64,000 bases of DNA from Tardibacter chloracetimidivorans (GCF_001890385.1 NZ_CP018221.1:372001-436000), one strand, 5' to 3'; shown: positions 22,227 to 31,088, counted from the stretch's first letter. Notes: generated by a model not told the origin, from the letters alone. A program made the numbers and translations.

Positions 22227-23487
22227 GACGCACCACCTTTGCACCGAAATTGCCGGGAGGGGACGAACCCGGCGGACAGGAGTTGGGGATGATGGGATTG
22301 CCGCTGATGCCAATGGTATTGGCGATCAGGAGCAGGCACTGGGTGCTGGGCGAAGCATTGCCGGTCATTTCCATGTCCTGATTGGGCATGTAGATCGCCC
22401 CGCCCAGGTGCAGCGTCGCATTGCCGTTGATGCGACTGTCCTTGCCTGCGACGGATGTCGCCTTGTCCTCGAAGATCAGCACGCCGCCAAACTCTGACGA
22501 GATGTTGTTGTATGTCCCCGGAGAAGCCGTGATCTGGTCTGACGTGGGCGCGGTAAAGCTGATATTCGAACCGCCGTTGATGTCGATCGTGGCGCCGTTT
22601 TTCAGCACAAAGATCACGCCGGAGCCCGACAGATTATATTGGGCGGCCACTTTCAGCGAGCCGCCGTCGATCGTGTAGACGCCGGGCGCCAGAGTGTGGC
22701 TGCCCTTGATTTGCATGTCGGAATAGGTCCCCGGCTGCAAAGTCGCGTTGTTCTTGTCATAGGTCCGCGACGTGCCGGCGGGCGGCGTGGTGAGATGCGC
22801 CAGCGGATCGGTCTGCTTCACCGAATAGGGCCGCGTTGTCGTATCGCCGATCAGGTTGTTCGATCCGGCGGTTATGCCGCCCATCGCAGTCAGCGGATCT
22901 GCGTCCACCTGCGATGAACCGAAGATCTTGATCGCCTCGGAGTGGTTCGAATTGGTCGCGATCCCGCAGCCGAGTTGAAGCAGCGCATTGCCGCCGATGC
23001 TGACGGCCGCCTGTGCAGTCTCGTTGGTCGCAAGCATGCAGAACTCGCCGGAATCGATCACCGCCGCAGTCGCGGTGGCGGTGATGGTGGGGCCGGCAGG
23101 CAGGAATAGGCTGGAGAACGGCAGGTCGCGCTGGGTCTGCGCCGACACGCGGACTGCATTGTTGGTGCCGCCGCTCCAACTCACCACCGTCACGCTTGGC
23201 GTGCCGAGATAGTCCAGAACCTGCTTGTTGTCGGTCAGCGCGGCATTGGCGCTGACGTTGTAATCCTTGCCCTGTACCTTTGAATAGGCCCCTGCAAGCG
23301 CGGCCGTATCGACGGACATCTGCAATTCGCGCTGCCAGAGATACCACTGGGTGACGTCCACCCCCAGCCCGGCCCCCCCGATCATCACCGGAAGGGCGGC
23401 GGCGGTCAGCACCAGCACATTGCCGCGCCTGTCTTTACCGACAGAGCGGAGCGGATGACGTGCCTTGTTCAGGATGCGCGCGAACAT
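22216..23487 (-). CDS. TadG-like protein with Tad N-terminal domain
   Basis: A 423-aa protein with RRGNVLVLTAAALPVMIGGAGLGVDVTQWY, the putative Flp pilus-assembly TadG N-terminal membrane segment. A large exported region follows. Its second half (LAPGVYTIDGGSLKVAAQYN, GGVLIFEDKA, GNATLHLGGAIYMPNQ) looks like a repetitive beta-solenoid. Start ATG 23487 has GGTGGGA just upstream; 13 codons further up another ATG has no such site. The C-terminal pattern 'LLLIANTIGISG' recurs in the larger TadG at 24519-26324 ('FMLVADTISMKG'), so the two are paralogues. Confidence 0.78.
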   Translation of the reverse strand: MFARILNKARHPLRSVGKDRRGNVLVLTAAALPVMIGGAGLGVDVTQWYLWQRELQMSVDTAALAGAYSKVQGKDYNVSANAALTDNKQVLDYLGTPSVTVVSWSGGTNNAVRVSAQTQRDLPFSSLFLPAGPTITATATAAVIDSGEFCMLATNETAQAAVSIGGNALLQLGCGIATNSNHSEAIKIFGSSQVDADPLTAMGGITAGSNNLIGDTTTRPYSVKQTDPLAHLTTPPAGTSRTYDKNNATLQPGTYSDMQIKGSHTLAPGVYTIDGGSLKVAAQYNLSGSGVIFVLKNGATIDINGGSNISFTAPTSDQITASPGTYNNISSEFGGVLIFEDKATSVAGKDSRINGNATLHLGGAIYMPNQDMEMTGNASPSTQCLLLIANTIGISGNPIIPNSCPPGSSPPGNFGAKVVRLVS

Positions 23488-23576
23488 CTGTTGTCCCACC
23501 AAGATGGTTGTCCCCATCTGCGGCATAGCGAAACGGGCTTAATACGGGCTTCAGGAACAGGGTTAACCGCGTGTTA

Positions 23577-24008
23577 TCAGCTTGAAGGCGGCACCGGCAT
23601 GCATGCGGTGACGGTCAGATTGCTGATATCCATATTGAGGAAGCTGCCGATCACCACTTCATAGGGCATGACGATCTGCACCCGCCCCTGCCCGCCCAGC
23701 CCGTCGCAGGTGGCTGCGGCCTCGGCGGTCACTCCGTCAAGCGGCACGGTGATGTTTGATTGACCTGCAATCGCGACTGCATAGTTTCGCGCATCATCGG
23801 TGCTTTCGCACGGCGTGCGGCCGATCACCATGCAGCGCGCCGCTTTGAACGCGGTCTCCTGCAGCGTCTGGAACGTCCAGATCGCGCGCGCACCTTCGAT
23901 CAGGCCGAAGATGAACATGATCACCATCGGCAGCACCAGCGCCAGTTCGATGACCGCCGCGCCCCGCTGGTCGATACGCAGGCGGCTCCAGCTTCGCCGC
24001 GCCATCAT
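23577..24008 (-). CDS. TadE-like pilus assembly protein
   Basis: A 143-aa TadE-family protein. DQRGAAVIELALVLPMVIMFIFGLIEGARAIW is the processing and transmembrane segment, followed by an exported domain with four cysteines. Its ATG overlaps the stop of the next-upstream TadE gene by 4 nt, indicating coupled translation. The 89-nt gap down to TadG at 23487 could contain a second start for transcription, though no clear promoter stands out. Confidence 0.82.
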   Translation of the reverse strand: MMARRSWSRLRIDQRGAAVIELALVLPMVIMFIFGLIEGARAIWTFQTLQETAFKAARCMVIGRTPCESTDDARNYAVAIAGQSNITVPLDGVTAEAAATCDGLGGQGRVQIVMPYEVVIGSFLNMDISNLTVTACMPVPPSS

Positions 24009-24514
24009 TGCAGCCTCACCATCGCGGTCTGGCGGATGTTCGTCCCTTCAAGATATTTGTTGGGAACGACCACAGCCGAATAGGGATAGCTCGCATCAAT
24101 GCTTAGGTAAAAGCCCGAGGTGGAACCGCCTGTGCATTCCTTTCCGCAGGAGTCGGCGGCGGTGAAGCTCTGTCCGTCTGGGGAAAGGCAGACGCACTGA
24201 CCGATTGCGCCGGTACAGTCGCTCGATCCGTTGCATTCCACATCCACCGTTACCGTCCCGCCGGGCAGGCGGCTTGCGGCCGCGACATAATTTTCAATCT
24301 GCTGTTTATCGAAAGCCTTGCGGTTGTTGAAGGCCAGCATGCTGCCCTGCTCCACTGCCGCATTGAGGCGAAGCTGGTAGGTCAGGTACATGCCGAAATC
24401 GAGCGCAACCATCATCACCATGAAGAACATCGAGGCAAAGACCGCGAACTCGATGGTGGCGCTGCCTTTGTCGTCCGACTTCAGCCGCTTTATGAAAAGC
24501 TTCTTCATCTTCAT
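24005..24514 (-). CDS. TadE-like protein with cysteine-rich insert
   Basis: A 169-aa product with a basic N-terminus and DDKGSATIEFAVFASMFFMVMMVALDFGMYLTYQ, a TadE-type segment. The exported part has an unusual cysteine cluster: CNGSSDC, CVC and CGKEC, seven cysteines within about 45 residues. This suggests a disulfide-stabilised loop in a surface pilin-like protein. It starts 5 nt after the TadG gene and is coupled to the next TadE gene. Confidence 0.78.
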   Translation of the reverse strand: MKMKKLFIKRLKSDDKGSATIEFAVFASMFFMVMMVALDFGMYLTYQLRLNAAVEQGSMLAFNNRKAFDKQQIENYVAAASRLPGGTVTVDVECNGSSDCTGAIGQCVCLSPDGQSFTAADSCGKECTGGSTSGFYLSIDASYPYSAVVVPNKYLEGTNIRQTAMVRLQ

Positions 24515-24518
24515 CGCC

Positions 24519-26324
24519 CTATTGGAGCAGCATCACTTCGGCGCTGCTGCCGCCGCCCATGCCGGGGCAGATCGTCGCTCCGGCGCTGCCACCCTTCATC
24601 GAGATCGTATCCGCAACCAGCATGAAACAGCCCCCGCCAGAACTTAATGTCGCTCCGCCGCTCATGGTCATCGTTGAGTTGGGCGCATAGAGCATGCCGG
24701 ACATGATGCTGGCCGAACCACCACCGAAACTGAACGCGTCACCATCCGTATTTGCCACCAGCACGTTGCTGATGCCTCCAGATGAAGAATCGCCGGGCGC
24801 TGTCAGATAGACTTTTGCTCCGCCTCCAAGATCAAGCTTGCCGGAAATCACCAGGGTCACGTTGATGCCGGCTACGTCATAGCCACCGACATCCTTTCCT
24901 CCCAGCATGGTTCCAGTTGGCCAAGTCGTACCGCCGGTACCATCGGTGAAATCTCCATTCACCGTGTACCGTCCCTCACCCAGCTTGGCCGCGCCTTTGA
25001 TATCAAGATTCCCGTTGATGTAGTGGTTCGACGTCTTGCCGAATGTAATCTTGCTGCCACCTTGGGTGGTGATGCTACCCTCGGCGCTGAATGTGCCGTC
25101 GCCGAAGCTGAGTGTGCTGGTGCCCGACATGAAGATCGACTTATCCTTGGTCGATCCACTGCCAGTGCCGATAGCGACATTCCCGTCTCCGAACGTGAGT
25201 GTCGAACCGCCCGCAAGGTCGATCGCGCCGTCGATGTCGACGTCGCCTGCGCCCACTGTCATGATCGAGCCCCCACCGACAGTGATCTGCCCGAAATAGT
25301 GACGCCCAGCGCCGATGGTAAGGGTCGTGCCGCCACCTATCTTGGTTTCACCCACGACAGTAAGGGGTCCATCTCCAAAGGTCAGCGATGCACCACCGTG
25401 ATCGATGCCTCCGCTAATGGTTATCGTGCTGTAGCCTTGGAACACGGCCTTGATGCCGCCGCTCAGCTTGAGCTTTTTGATCGTGTAGATGCCCGCCGGG
25501 AAAGTGTAAGTGCTCGTCCCGCTATTCCAAAATGGCTTCAAGGAGTTAGGTGGATTGTAGTCGAGCGTATAGTCAGAGCCGGTGGCGGCCACGCCGCTCA
25601 GAACATTTGTGTAGGTTCCGATTTGCGCGATGGCGCTCGATACATCCGAGCTTCCCGCAAGCGGATCGACAGCGGCGTTTGCTACATTCTGCGTGATCTT
25701 GTTGGGTGTTGGAGCCGTGGTGACACTGCTCCCGCCTGAAGAACTGACGCTGCCACCTGTCCGTACGGTTTTAGCAATCAGTTTTGCGCTGCCGACCGTA
25801 TTGATGTTCATATTGGCCGCCATACCGCATTCAGTGGCTGTCACGCTGGTTCCACCATTGGCCGAAATGCCGTTCGATGCGGTGTTGGACAATGCAAGAA
25901 TACAGGCCGGTCCGCCGCCTGAGAGCGAGGCGATGGAACGCGCCGAAATGTTCATGGATGCGGTGCTGGTGAATACCCGGGCCAGCCGCAGCGCCAGCGG
26001 AGTCGTGACCGTCACCTGCACGGCCTGGCTGCCGTCACCGGTCGGCGAGGCGATCAGCGCGGCCGCCACCTGCGAGGCGAGGATGCCCTGCGCGGCTGCG
26101 ATCGACTGCGCCGTTGCGGTCAGCACCGCCACGTCCTCACTGCCGCTATAGGCGAGCGCCGCGCCCAGCGCCGCGGTATCGGCGACGCGCTGGTTTTCCA
26201 CGCGCGCGGAATAGCCCTGCCCCAGCTCCACGGCAAAGGCTGCAAGCCCGACGATGGCGATGAGGCTTGCTGCGCCCAGCAGGCTCACATTGCCGCGTTC
26301 GTCCTGTGCGAGTTTTCTGAACAA
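24519..26324 (-). CDS. Large TadG-like protein with glycine-rich beta-solenoid repeats
   Basis: A 601-aa protein that opens the tad-like run. The N-terminus DERGNVSLLGAASLIAIVGLAAFAVELGQGYS is the TadG membrane segment. From about residue 270 to 480 it carries tandem units of the form GGxxLTFGDG / GGxxITVGxG, for example GGSTLTFGDGNVAIG, TSTLSFGDGTFS and GGSKITFGKTS. These should stack as a right-handed beta-solenoid, as in bactofilin-like or adhesin folds. I start at TTG 26324 because GGAGGAAGG lies just upstream; a TTG at 26345 overlaps that site. TadG is thought to sit in the outer envelope as an anchor or adhesin for Flp pili. Confidence 0.75.
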   Translation of the reverse strand: MFRKLAQDERGNVSLLGAASLIAIVGLAAFAVELGQGYSARVENQRVADTAALGAALAYSGSEDVAVLTATAQSIAAAQGILASQVAAALIASPTGDGSQAVQVTVTTPLALRLARVFTSTASMNISARSIASLSGGGPACILALSNTASNGISANGGTSVTATECGMAANMNINTVGSAKLIAKTVRTGGSVSSSGGSSVTTAPTPNKITQNVANAAVDPLAGSSDVSSAIAQIGTYTNVLSGVAATGSDYTLDYNPPNSLKPFWNSGTSTYTFPAGIYTIKKLKLSGGIKAVFQGYSTITISGGIDHGGASLTFGDGPLTVVGETKIGGGTTLTIGAGRHYFGQITVGGGSIMTVGAGDVDIDGAIDLAGGSTLTFGDGNVAIGTGSGSTKDKSIFMSGTSTLSFGDGTFSAEGSITTQGGSKITFGKTSNHYINGNLDIKGAAKLGEGRYTVNGDFTDGTGGTTWPTGTMLGGKDVGGYDVAGINVTLVISGKLDLGGGAKVYLTAPGDSSSGGISNVLVANTDGDAFSFGGGSASIMSGMLYAPNSTMTMSGGATLSSGGGCFMLVADTISMKGGSAGATICPGMGGGSSAEVMLLQ

Positions 26325-26413
26325 TGGGTCCCCTTCCTCCGCCAAGGGAGTTGGGGACCATATCTCACGACAATCTTAACGGATCGTATAACTGCGAACG
26401 GCTATCAACATCC

Positions 26414-28096
26414 TTAACGCGTCAATTTCTTGTACGTCATCCGGTGCGGCCGGTCGGCCTCGTCGCCCAGGCGGCGGCGCTTGTCTTCCTCATAGGATTC
26501 GAAATTGCCTTCGAACCATTCGACATGGCTGTTGCCCTCAAACGCCAGGATGTGCGTCGCCAGCCGGTCCAGGAAGAAGCGGTCGTGGCTGATCACCACC
26601 GCGCAGCCCGCGAAGTTCTCAAGCGCCTCCTCCAGCGCGCGCAGCGTCTCCACATCAAGGTCGTTGGTCGGCTCGTCCAGCAGCAGCACATTGCCGCCCT
26701 CCGCCAGCATCTTGGCCATGTGGACGCGGTTGCGCTCACCGCCTGAAAGCTGGCCGACTTTCTTCTGCTGATCGCCGCCCTTGAAGTTGAACGCGCCGAC
26801 ATAGGCCCGCGTCGCCACCTCGTTCTTGCCGAAGTAGAAGCGCTCGTTGCCGCCCGACACTTCCTCCCAGACATTTTTGTTGGGGTCCAGCGCGTCGCGG
26901 CTCTGGTCGACATAGCCCAGCTTCACCGTCTCGCCGACGCGGATTTCGCCGCTGTCCGGCTTTTCCGCCCCGGTGATGAGCTTGAACAGCGTGGTCTTGC
27001 CCGCGCCGTTCGGCCCGATCACGCCGACGATGCCGCCCGGCGGAAGGCTGAAGCTCAGGTTCTCGAACAGCAGCTTGTCGCCATAGGCCTTGCTGAGGTT
27101 CTTCGCCTCGATCACCGTCCCGCCAAGCCGCTCGGGCACCTGGATGAGGATCTGTGCGCTGCCGGGGCGACGGTCGTTCTGCCGGTCGACCAGCTCGTCG
27201 AACGCCTTGATACGCGCCTTTGATTTGGACTGCCGGGCCTTGGGGCTCTGCCGGATCCACTCCAGCTCCTCCTTGATCGCCTTCTGGCGGCCCTCTTCCT
27301 CGCGCTCTTCCTGCTCCATGCGCTTGGCCTTGCCTTCAAGCCATTTGGAGTAGTTGCCCTCGAAGGGAATGCCCCGGCCGCGGTCCAGCTCCAGCACCCA
27401 GCCCACCACATTGTCCAGGAAGTAGCGGTCGTGGGTGACGAGAATGACGTTGCCGGCATAATCGATCAGATGCTTTTCAAGCCATTGCACGCTTTCGGCG
27501 TCCAGATGGTTGGTCGGCTCGTCCAGCAGCAGCACTTCCGGCTTTTCCAGCAGCAGGCGGCACAGCGCGATGCGGCGCTTTTCACCGCCGGACAGGCTTT
27601 CGACCGACCAGTCGCCCGGCGGGCAGCGCAGCGCGTCCATCGCCTGTTCCAGCTGGCTGTCCAGCGACCAGCCGTCAGCCGCGTCGATCTTTTCCTGCAG
27701 TTCGCCCATTTCGGCAAGCAGCGCGTCGAAATCGGTGTCGTCCTTCGGGTCGCCCATTTCGGCGGAAATCGCGTTGAACCGCTCGATCATGTCGGCGACG
27801 GGCCGCACGCCGTCCATGACGTTTTCGCGCACCGTCTTTTTCGGGTCGAGCTGCGGCTCCTGCGCCAGATAGCCGACGCGCACGCCCTCGGCCGCCCAGG
27901 CTTCGCCGCTGTAATCCTTGTCGAAACCGGCCATGATCTTCATCAGGGTCGATTTGCCCGCGCCGTTCACGCCGATGATCGCGATCTTGGTTCCGGGCAG
28001 GAACTGGAGGTGGATGTTGTTCAGCACCGGCTTGGGCGCGCCGGGGAAGGTCTTTGTCAGCCCCTTCATCACATAAGAATATTGATAGCCGGCCAT
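26414..28096 (-). CDS. ettA: Energy-dependent translational throttle protein EttA (ABC-F)
   Basis: EttA binds the ribosomal E site and gates the first elongation step according to ATP/ADP. The 560-aa protein has two ABC domains with Walker A GVNGAGKST and GPNGAGKTT, signatures SLSGGEKRR and LSGGERNR, and Walker B LLLDEPTNHLDAE and LLLDEPTNDLDVE. The interdomain linker is charged. It has no membrane segments. I start at ATG 28096 (MAGYQYSYVMKGLTKTF), the usual family N-terminus; the upstream open frame to 28165 is not conserved-looking. Confidence 0.94.
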   Translation of the reverse strand: MAGYQYSYVMKGLTKTFPGAPKPVLNNIHLQFLPGTKIAIIGVNGAGKSTLMKIMAGFDKDYSGEAWAAEGVRVGYLAQEPQLDPKKTVRENVMDGVRPVADMIERFNAISAEMGDPKDDTDFDALLAEMGELQEKIDAADGWSLDSQLEQAMDALRCPPGDWSVESLSGGEKRRIALCRLLLEKPEVLLLDEPTNHLDAESVQWLEKHLIDYAGNVILVTHDRYFLDNVVGWVLELDRGRGIPFEGNYSKWLEGKAKRMEQEEREEEGRQKAIKEELEWIRQSPKARQSKSKARIKAFDELVDRQNDRRPGSAQILIQVPERLGGTVIEAKNLSKAYGDKLLFENLSFSLPPGGIVGVIGPNGAGKTTLFKLITGAEKPDSGEIRVGETVKLGYVDQSRDALDPNKNVWEEVSGGNERFYFGKNEVATRAYVGAFNFKGGDQQKKVGQLSGGERNRVHMAKMLAEGGNVLLLDEPTNDLDVETLRALEEALENFAGCAVVISHDRFFLDRLATHILAFEGNSHVEWFEGNFESYEEDKRRRLGDEADRPHRMTYKKLTR

Positions 28097-28181
28097 GCGT
28101 GCTCCGTCGGAATTCTGGTCTGTGGAATTGCCCGGGGCTTTAGCGAAGCCCGCCCGCATTGGCAAACATGTTGGAGGGGGC

Positions 28182-28946
28182 TCAGCCGTGCCCCGCCGTC
28201 ATCCAGATCGCCATGGCGATCATCATCAGGTTTTCGGTCAGCGAGACGAAGCCGAGCGGGACATTGCTCGATCCGCCCACGCACGCGCATTTCAGCTCCC
28301 GCCTGTCGATATAGACGGCCTTGAAGACGGATGCCGCCCCCACCGTGCCTATGAACAGCGCCACCGGCACGGAAATCCAGTTCATCGCGCCCGCCACCAT
28401 CAGCACGCCCGCCAGTCCTTCGGCAAAGGGATAAACATAGCTGTAAGGCGGCCAGCGCCGAGCGAGCAGGTCATAGTTCAGGAACATGGTCGCGAAGCTC
28501 CCGACGTTCTGGAGCTTCAGAAGTGACAGCACCACCATCGAAAAGGCGATCAACCATTCGGCGGCGCGAACGGTGAGCGCGCTCCCATATTCGGCGTGGC
28601 TCGCCGCCATCGCCATCAGCGCGGTCATGGCGAACAGCGCGATCACCGGGCGATAGCTCGTCGCCTCGGGATCGATGACCCGCTTGCCCAGGAAGCGGCG
28701 CAGATCGTCATGCCCGCCGATCCTTTTGCCGCCGATGAACACCTGCGGCGTGGTCCGGACACCGTGCTCGGCCTTGAAGGCGTCGGTCGCCTCGCGCGTG
28801 GCGAGGTGATGATCCTCCACCTCATAGCCTGCACGCTTCAGCAGATGTTTCGCCTTCAGCCCATAAGGGCAGACATGGTCCGGCATGACCATGCGGTAGA
28901 GAACTGCCTTTTTCGTGCCTGCCGGCTGGTTCGCCATGTCCGCCAT
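28182..28946 (-). CDS. Glutaredoxin-MauE fusion membrane protein
   Basis: A 254-aa protein with an N-terminal glutaredoxin-like domain (about 10-85) containing the redox motif CPYG and the cis-Pro GSH-site TTPQVFIGGKRIGG. A MauE/DoxX-like membrane domain of four helices follows, ending with an ECxCxGG-type pair (ELKCACVGGSS). MauE-type proteins support disulfide or redox maturation in the envelope. I prefer ATG 28946 because GGAG is 6 nt upstream; ATG 28958 lies four codons earlier. A MerR-type promoter sits directly upstream, so expression is probably induced by a thiol-reactive metal or oxidant. No other mer genes are present. Confidence 0.8.
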   Translation of the reverse strand: MADMANQPAGTKKAVLYRMVMPDHVCPYGLKAKHLLKRAGYEVEDHHLATREATDAFKAEHGVRTTPQVFIGGKRIGGHDDLRRFLGKRVIDPEATSYRPVIALFAMTALMAMAASHAEYGSALTVRAAEWLIAFSMVVLSLLKLQNVGSFATMFLNYDLLARRWPPYSYVYPFAEGLAGVLMVAGAMNWISVPVALFIGTVGAASVFKAVYIDRRELKCACVGGSSNVPLGFVSLTENLMMIAMAIWMTAGHG

Positions 28947-28977
28947 CTCAGTCTCCATTGTGTTCGGTCCGCTGCCG

Positions 28978-29008
28978 ATATAGGTTCCGTACCATGGTAC
29001 GGAATCAA
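28978..29008 (-). promoter_or_regulatory. MerR-type promoter with 19-bp spacer and mer-like operator
   Basis: Reading the minus strand, TTGATT (29008-29003) and CTATAT (28983-28978) are separated by 19 bp. This overlong spacing is the hallmark of MerR-activated promoters. The spacer holds a perfect 20-bp palindrome, TTCCGTACCATGGTACGGAA (28985-29004), matching the Tn501/Tn21-type mer dyad TCCGTAC-N4-GTACGGA. It drives the glutaredoxin-MauE gene and overlaps the merR-like start codon. Confidence 0.85.
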
Positions 29009-29398
29009 GAGGGCCGGTCGCTCACGATCGGAAAACTTGCCCAGGCGGGCGATGTGGGCGTGGAAACCGTGCGCTTCTACCAGCGCCGGGGCCTTCTCGA
29101 CACACCAACGCGCGCCCATGGCGTTCGGCGCTATGGGTCTGAAGATTTGCGCCGCCTGCGGTTCATCCGCCAGGCGCAGGCGTCCGGCTTCACCCTTGAG
29201 CAGATCCGCGAGCTTCTGGAGCTTGATGCAGGCGCGGATCGTGCCCGTGCGCGCACACTGGCGGAAACGCGCATCGCCGCGCTGGATGAGAAGATCGCGG
29301 AGCTTGAGCGCGCGCGCGACGCGCTCCGGCGGCTGGCGGCGCGCTGCCGGGTCGAGGATGGCCAGCCCTGCCCGATCCTCGCTTCATTCGACATGTGA
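28994..29398 (+). CDS. MerR-family metal/thiol-responsive regulator
   Basis: A 134-aa regulator with the MerR winged helix (LTIGKLAQAGDVGVETVRFYQRRGLL, RRYGSEDLRRLRFI), a dimerisation helix and a C-terminal cysteine loop. Aligned by eye to Tn501 MerR, the positions of Cys117 and Cys126 are kept in RCRVEDGQPC, but the Cys82 position is Arg. The loop is C-x7-C, as in CueR. DNA-binding residues and the operator look mercury-type, while the sensing site does not. ATG 28994 lies in the centre of the operator palindrome. A GTG at 28958 would be an alternative start. Confidence 0.85.
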   Translation: MVRNQEGRSLTIGKLAQAGDVGVETVRFYQRRGLLDTPTRAHGVRRYGSEDLRRLRFIRQAQASGFTLEQIRELLELDAGADRARARTLAETRIAALDEKIAELERARDALRRLAARCRVEDGQPCPILASFDM

Positions 29399-29432
29399 GG
29401 GGACGGACCCGGCCGTTTGCCGCTCCGCCGCT

Positions 29433-29630
29433 CTAGCTTTCGTCGTTCGCTCCCGCCGCCGTCGGGCCGGAGAAGGAGATATACTTGCCCGCCAGCTTCA
29501 TCAGCGCGCGCGGATTTTCGAACTCCACGACGCTTGAGCCGTCATGGGCGCGATGGATCACCTTGCACTCGGTCCCGCTTTCAAAGCAGGCAAGACAGTC
29601 GGTCAGTCTGGCAACTTCGACTTTGTTCAC
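29433..29630 (-). CDS. Small uncharacterised protein with CxxC
   Basis: A 65-aa product, MNKVEVARLTDCLACFESGT at the N-terminus, then a predicted beta-rich middle. It is supported as real by a near-perfect AGGAGG five nt before its GTG start at 29630. It has a CxxC pair (CLAC) and a third Cys in ECKV, but no membrane segment. I do not recognise the family. It lies 175 nt downstream of the GH130 stop on the same strand, so it may have its own promoter in 29640-29800. Confidence 0.6.
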   Translation of the reverse strand: MNKVEVARLTDCLACFESGTECKVIHRAHDGSSVVEFENPRALMKLAGKYISFSGPTAAGANDES

Positions 29631-29804
29631 CGCAACCTCCTAAACACAACATGAGGGTACGACCGTGAAGTCCGGCTTGGTCCTTCTACCGGATTCTTGC
29701 GCGCGGATAATAGAAGGTGCATCGGAGGGGGAAAGGCGGATTCAAAGTTCACATATTGTTAACCGCCAAATAGCGGCAAATCGTTCCTGAAGAGCGGTCG
29801 GGCG

Positions 29805-31088
29805 TTATCCCAGGTCGGCCAGCAGATCGGCGATTTCCACAAAGGCGAAGGTCACCGAACTGTCGGCCACGCCATAGGGCAGGAAAAGCTGCTTGCCGTG
29901 CTTCAGCGCCCCGCAGGTGTAGACCACGTTGGGAACATAGCCTTCGCGGTCCTCGTCGGCGGCGGAGAGCAGCGGCTGCACGCTTCGCCCCAGCACCTTG
30001 GACGGATTGTTCTTGTCCAGCAGCACCGCGCCGATCGAATATTTGCGCATCGCGCCCACGCCATGGGTAAGCAGCAGCCAGCCTTCGTCCAGCTCGATCG
30101 GCGCGCCGCAATTGCCGATCTGCACCATTTCCCAGGGATATTTCGGGGCCAGCAAAAGCTCGCCCTCATCCCAATGGTCGATCCGGTCGGAGCGGATGAG
30201 GAAAAGATTCTCGCCGTCCTGGCGCCCGATCATCGCATAGCGGCCGCCCACCATCCGGGGAAACAGCGCCATGCCCTTGTTGCGCGCGGCCGTGCCGGTC
30301 ATCGGCGCAAGCATGAACGCCCGGAAATCCCTGGTGCGCAGCATCTCCGACTGGATTTCCCGGCCGCTATAGGCGGTATAGGTGCCCAGCCATTCCAGTT
30401 CGCCGTCCTCGTGCTCGAACCGGACGAGCCGCAGGTCTTCCAGCCCGTTCCGTTGCGCAGGCGTCATCGGAAAGATGACCGTGCCCGACAGATTGGCCTC
30501 GACATGGCGGAACACCTCCACCGGCCCATCGGTGCTGGTCGCTTCGTCGTCGATCGAATTGACGGCCGTCGCGAACGGGGGCTCGGGCGCAAGGTCGAAT
30601 CCGCCGCGGGGCGTCAGAATCGCCTCGCGGAACGCGATGGAGGAGATATGCCCCTCTCCCACCGCCCGCAGCGAGATGATGATTCGCTGGCAGCCGGGGC
30701 GCAGGCCGCTCTGGTCGGGATGCGGCACGACGCTGGGGTTCATCAGGGCGGCGGCCGCATAGCTGTATTCATGGCAGAAATAGGCGCCGATCAGTTCCTT
30801 CTTCTCGTCGCTCGTCTGCGACGGGTCCAGCCCAAGCAACTGTTCGATTTCGGCATAGCGCTGGCGAAAGATGCTTCGCGTCTGCCAGTGACGGGTTTCG
30901 AAATCGCGAAACACCAGCTCCAGCTCGGCGAGCATGGTGGCCCTGTCCATGTCCATGACCGCTCGCACGATCCGCTCCATGCGGCTCGGCGCGGCGCCGA
31001 CCGGCTCCGTCCCGACATGGAAAGGGCGCACCACGACACGCGAAGGATCCGCCTGCAAGCGCAGCGGATGATGCCGGACTTCAAGCAA
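29805..31088 (-). CDS. Glycoside hydrolase family 130 protein (mannoside phosphorylase/hydrolase-like)
   Basis: A 427-aa five-bladed beta-propeller-type protein. Features such as NPSVVPHPDQSG, GLEDLRLVRFEHE, RNKGMALFPRMVGGRYAMIGR, the EMVQIGNCGAPIELDEGWLLLTHGVG blade and PNVVYTCGALKHG are typical of GH130. Members phosphorolyse or hydrolyse beta-mannosides. The start is taken as TTG 31088, 24 nt after the glycosyltransferase stop; the next in-frame ATG is about 36 codons in, so the N-terminus is uncertain. Pairing with the glycosyltransferase suggests turnover of an oligosaccharide or mannan-like storage glycan. Confidence 0.82.
   Translation of the reverse strand: MLEVRHHPLRLQADPSRVVVRPFHVGTEPVGAAPSRMERIVRAVMDMDRATMLAELELVFRDFETRHWQTRSIFRQRYAEIEQLLGLDPSQTSDEKKELIGAYFCHEYSYAAAALMNPSVVPHPDQSGLRPGCQRIIISLRAVGEGHISSIAFREAILTPRGGFDLAPEPPFATAVNSIDDEATSTDGPVEVFRHVEANLSGTVIFPMTPAQRNGLEDLRLVRFEHEDGELEWLGTYTAYSGREIQSEMLRTRDFRAFMLAPMTGTAARNKGMALFPRMVGGRYAMIGRQDGENLFLIRSDRIDHWDEGELLLAPKYPWEMVQIGNCGAPIELDEGWLLLTHGVGAMRKYSIGAVLLDKNNPSKVLGRSVQPLLSAADEDREGYVPNVVYTCGALKHGKQLFLPYGVADSSVTFAFVEIADLLADLG

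Noticed and set aside
24900-25500. Possible CRISPR-like or satellite repeat in the TadG gene
   Set aside because: The periodicity is at protein level (GGxxLTFGDG) with variable codons; there are no identical direct repeats with unique spacers.
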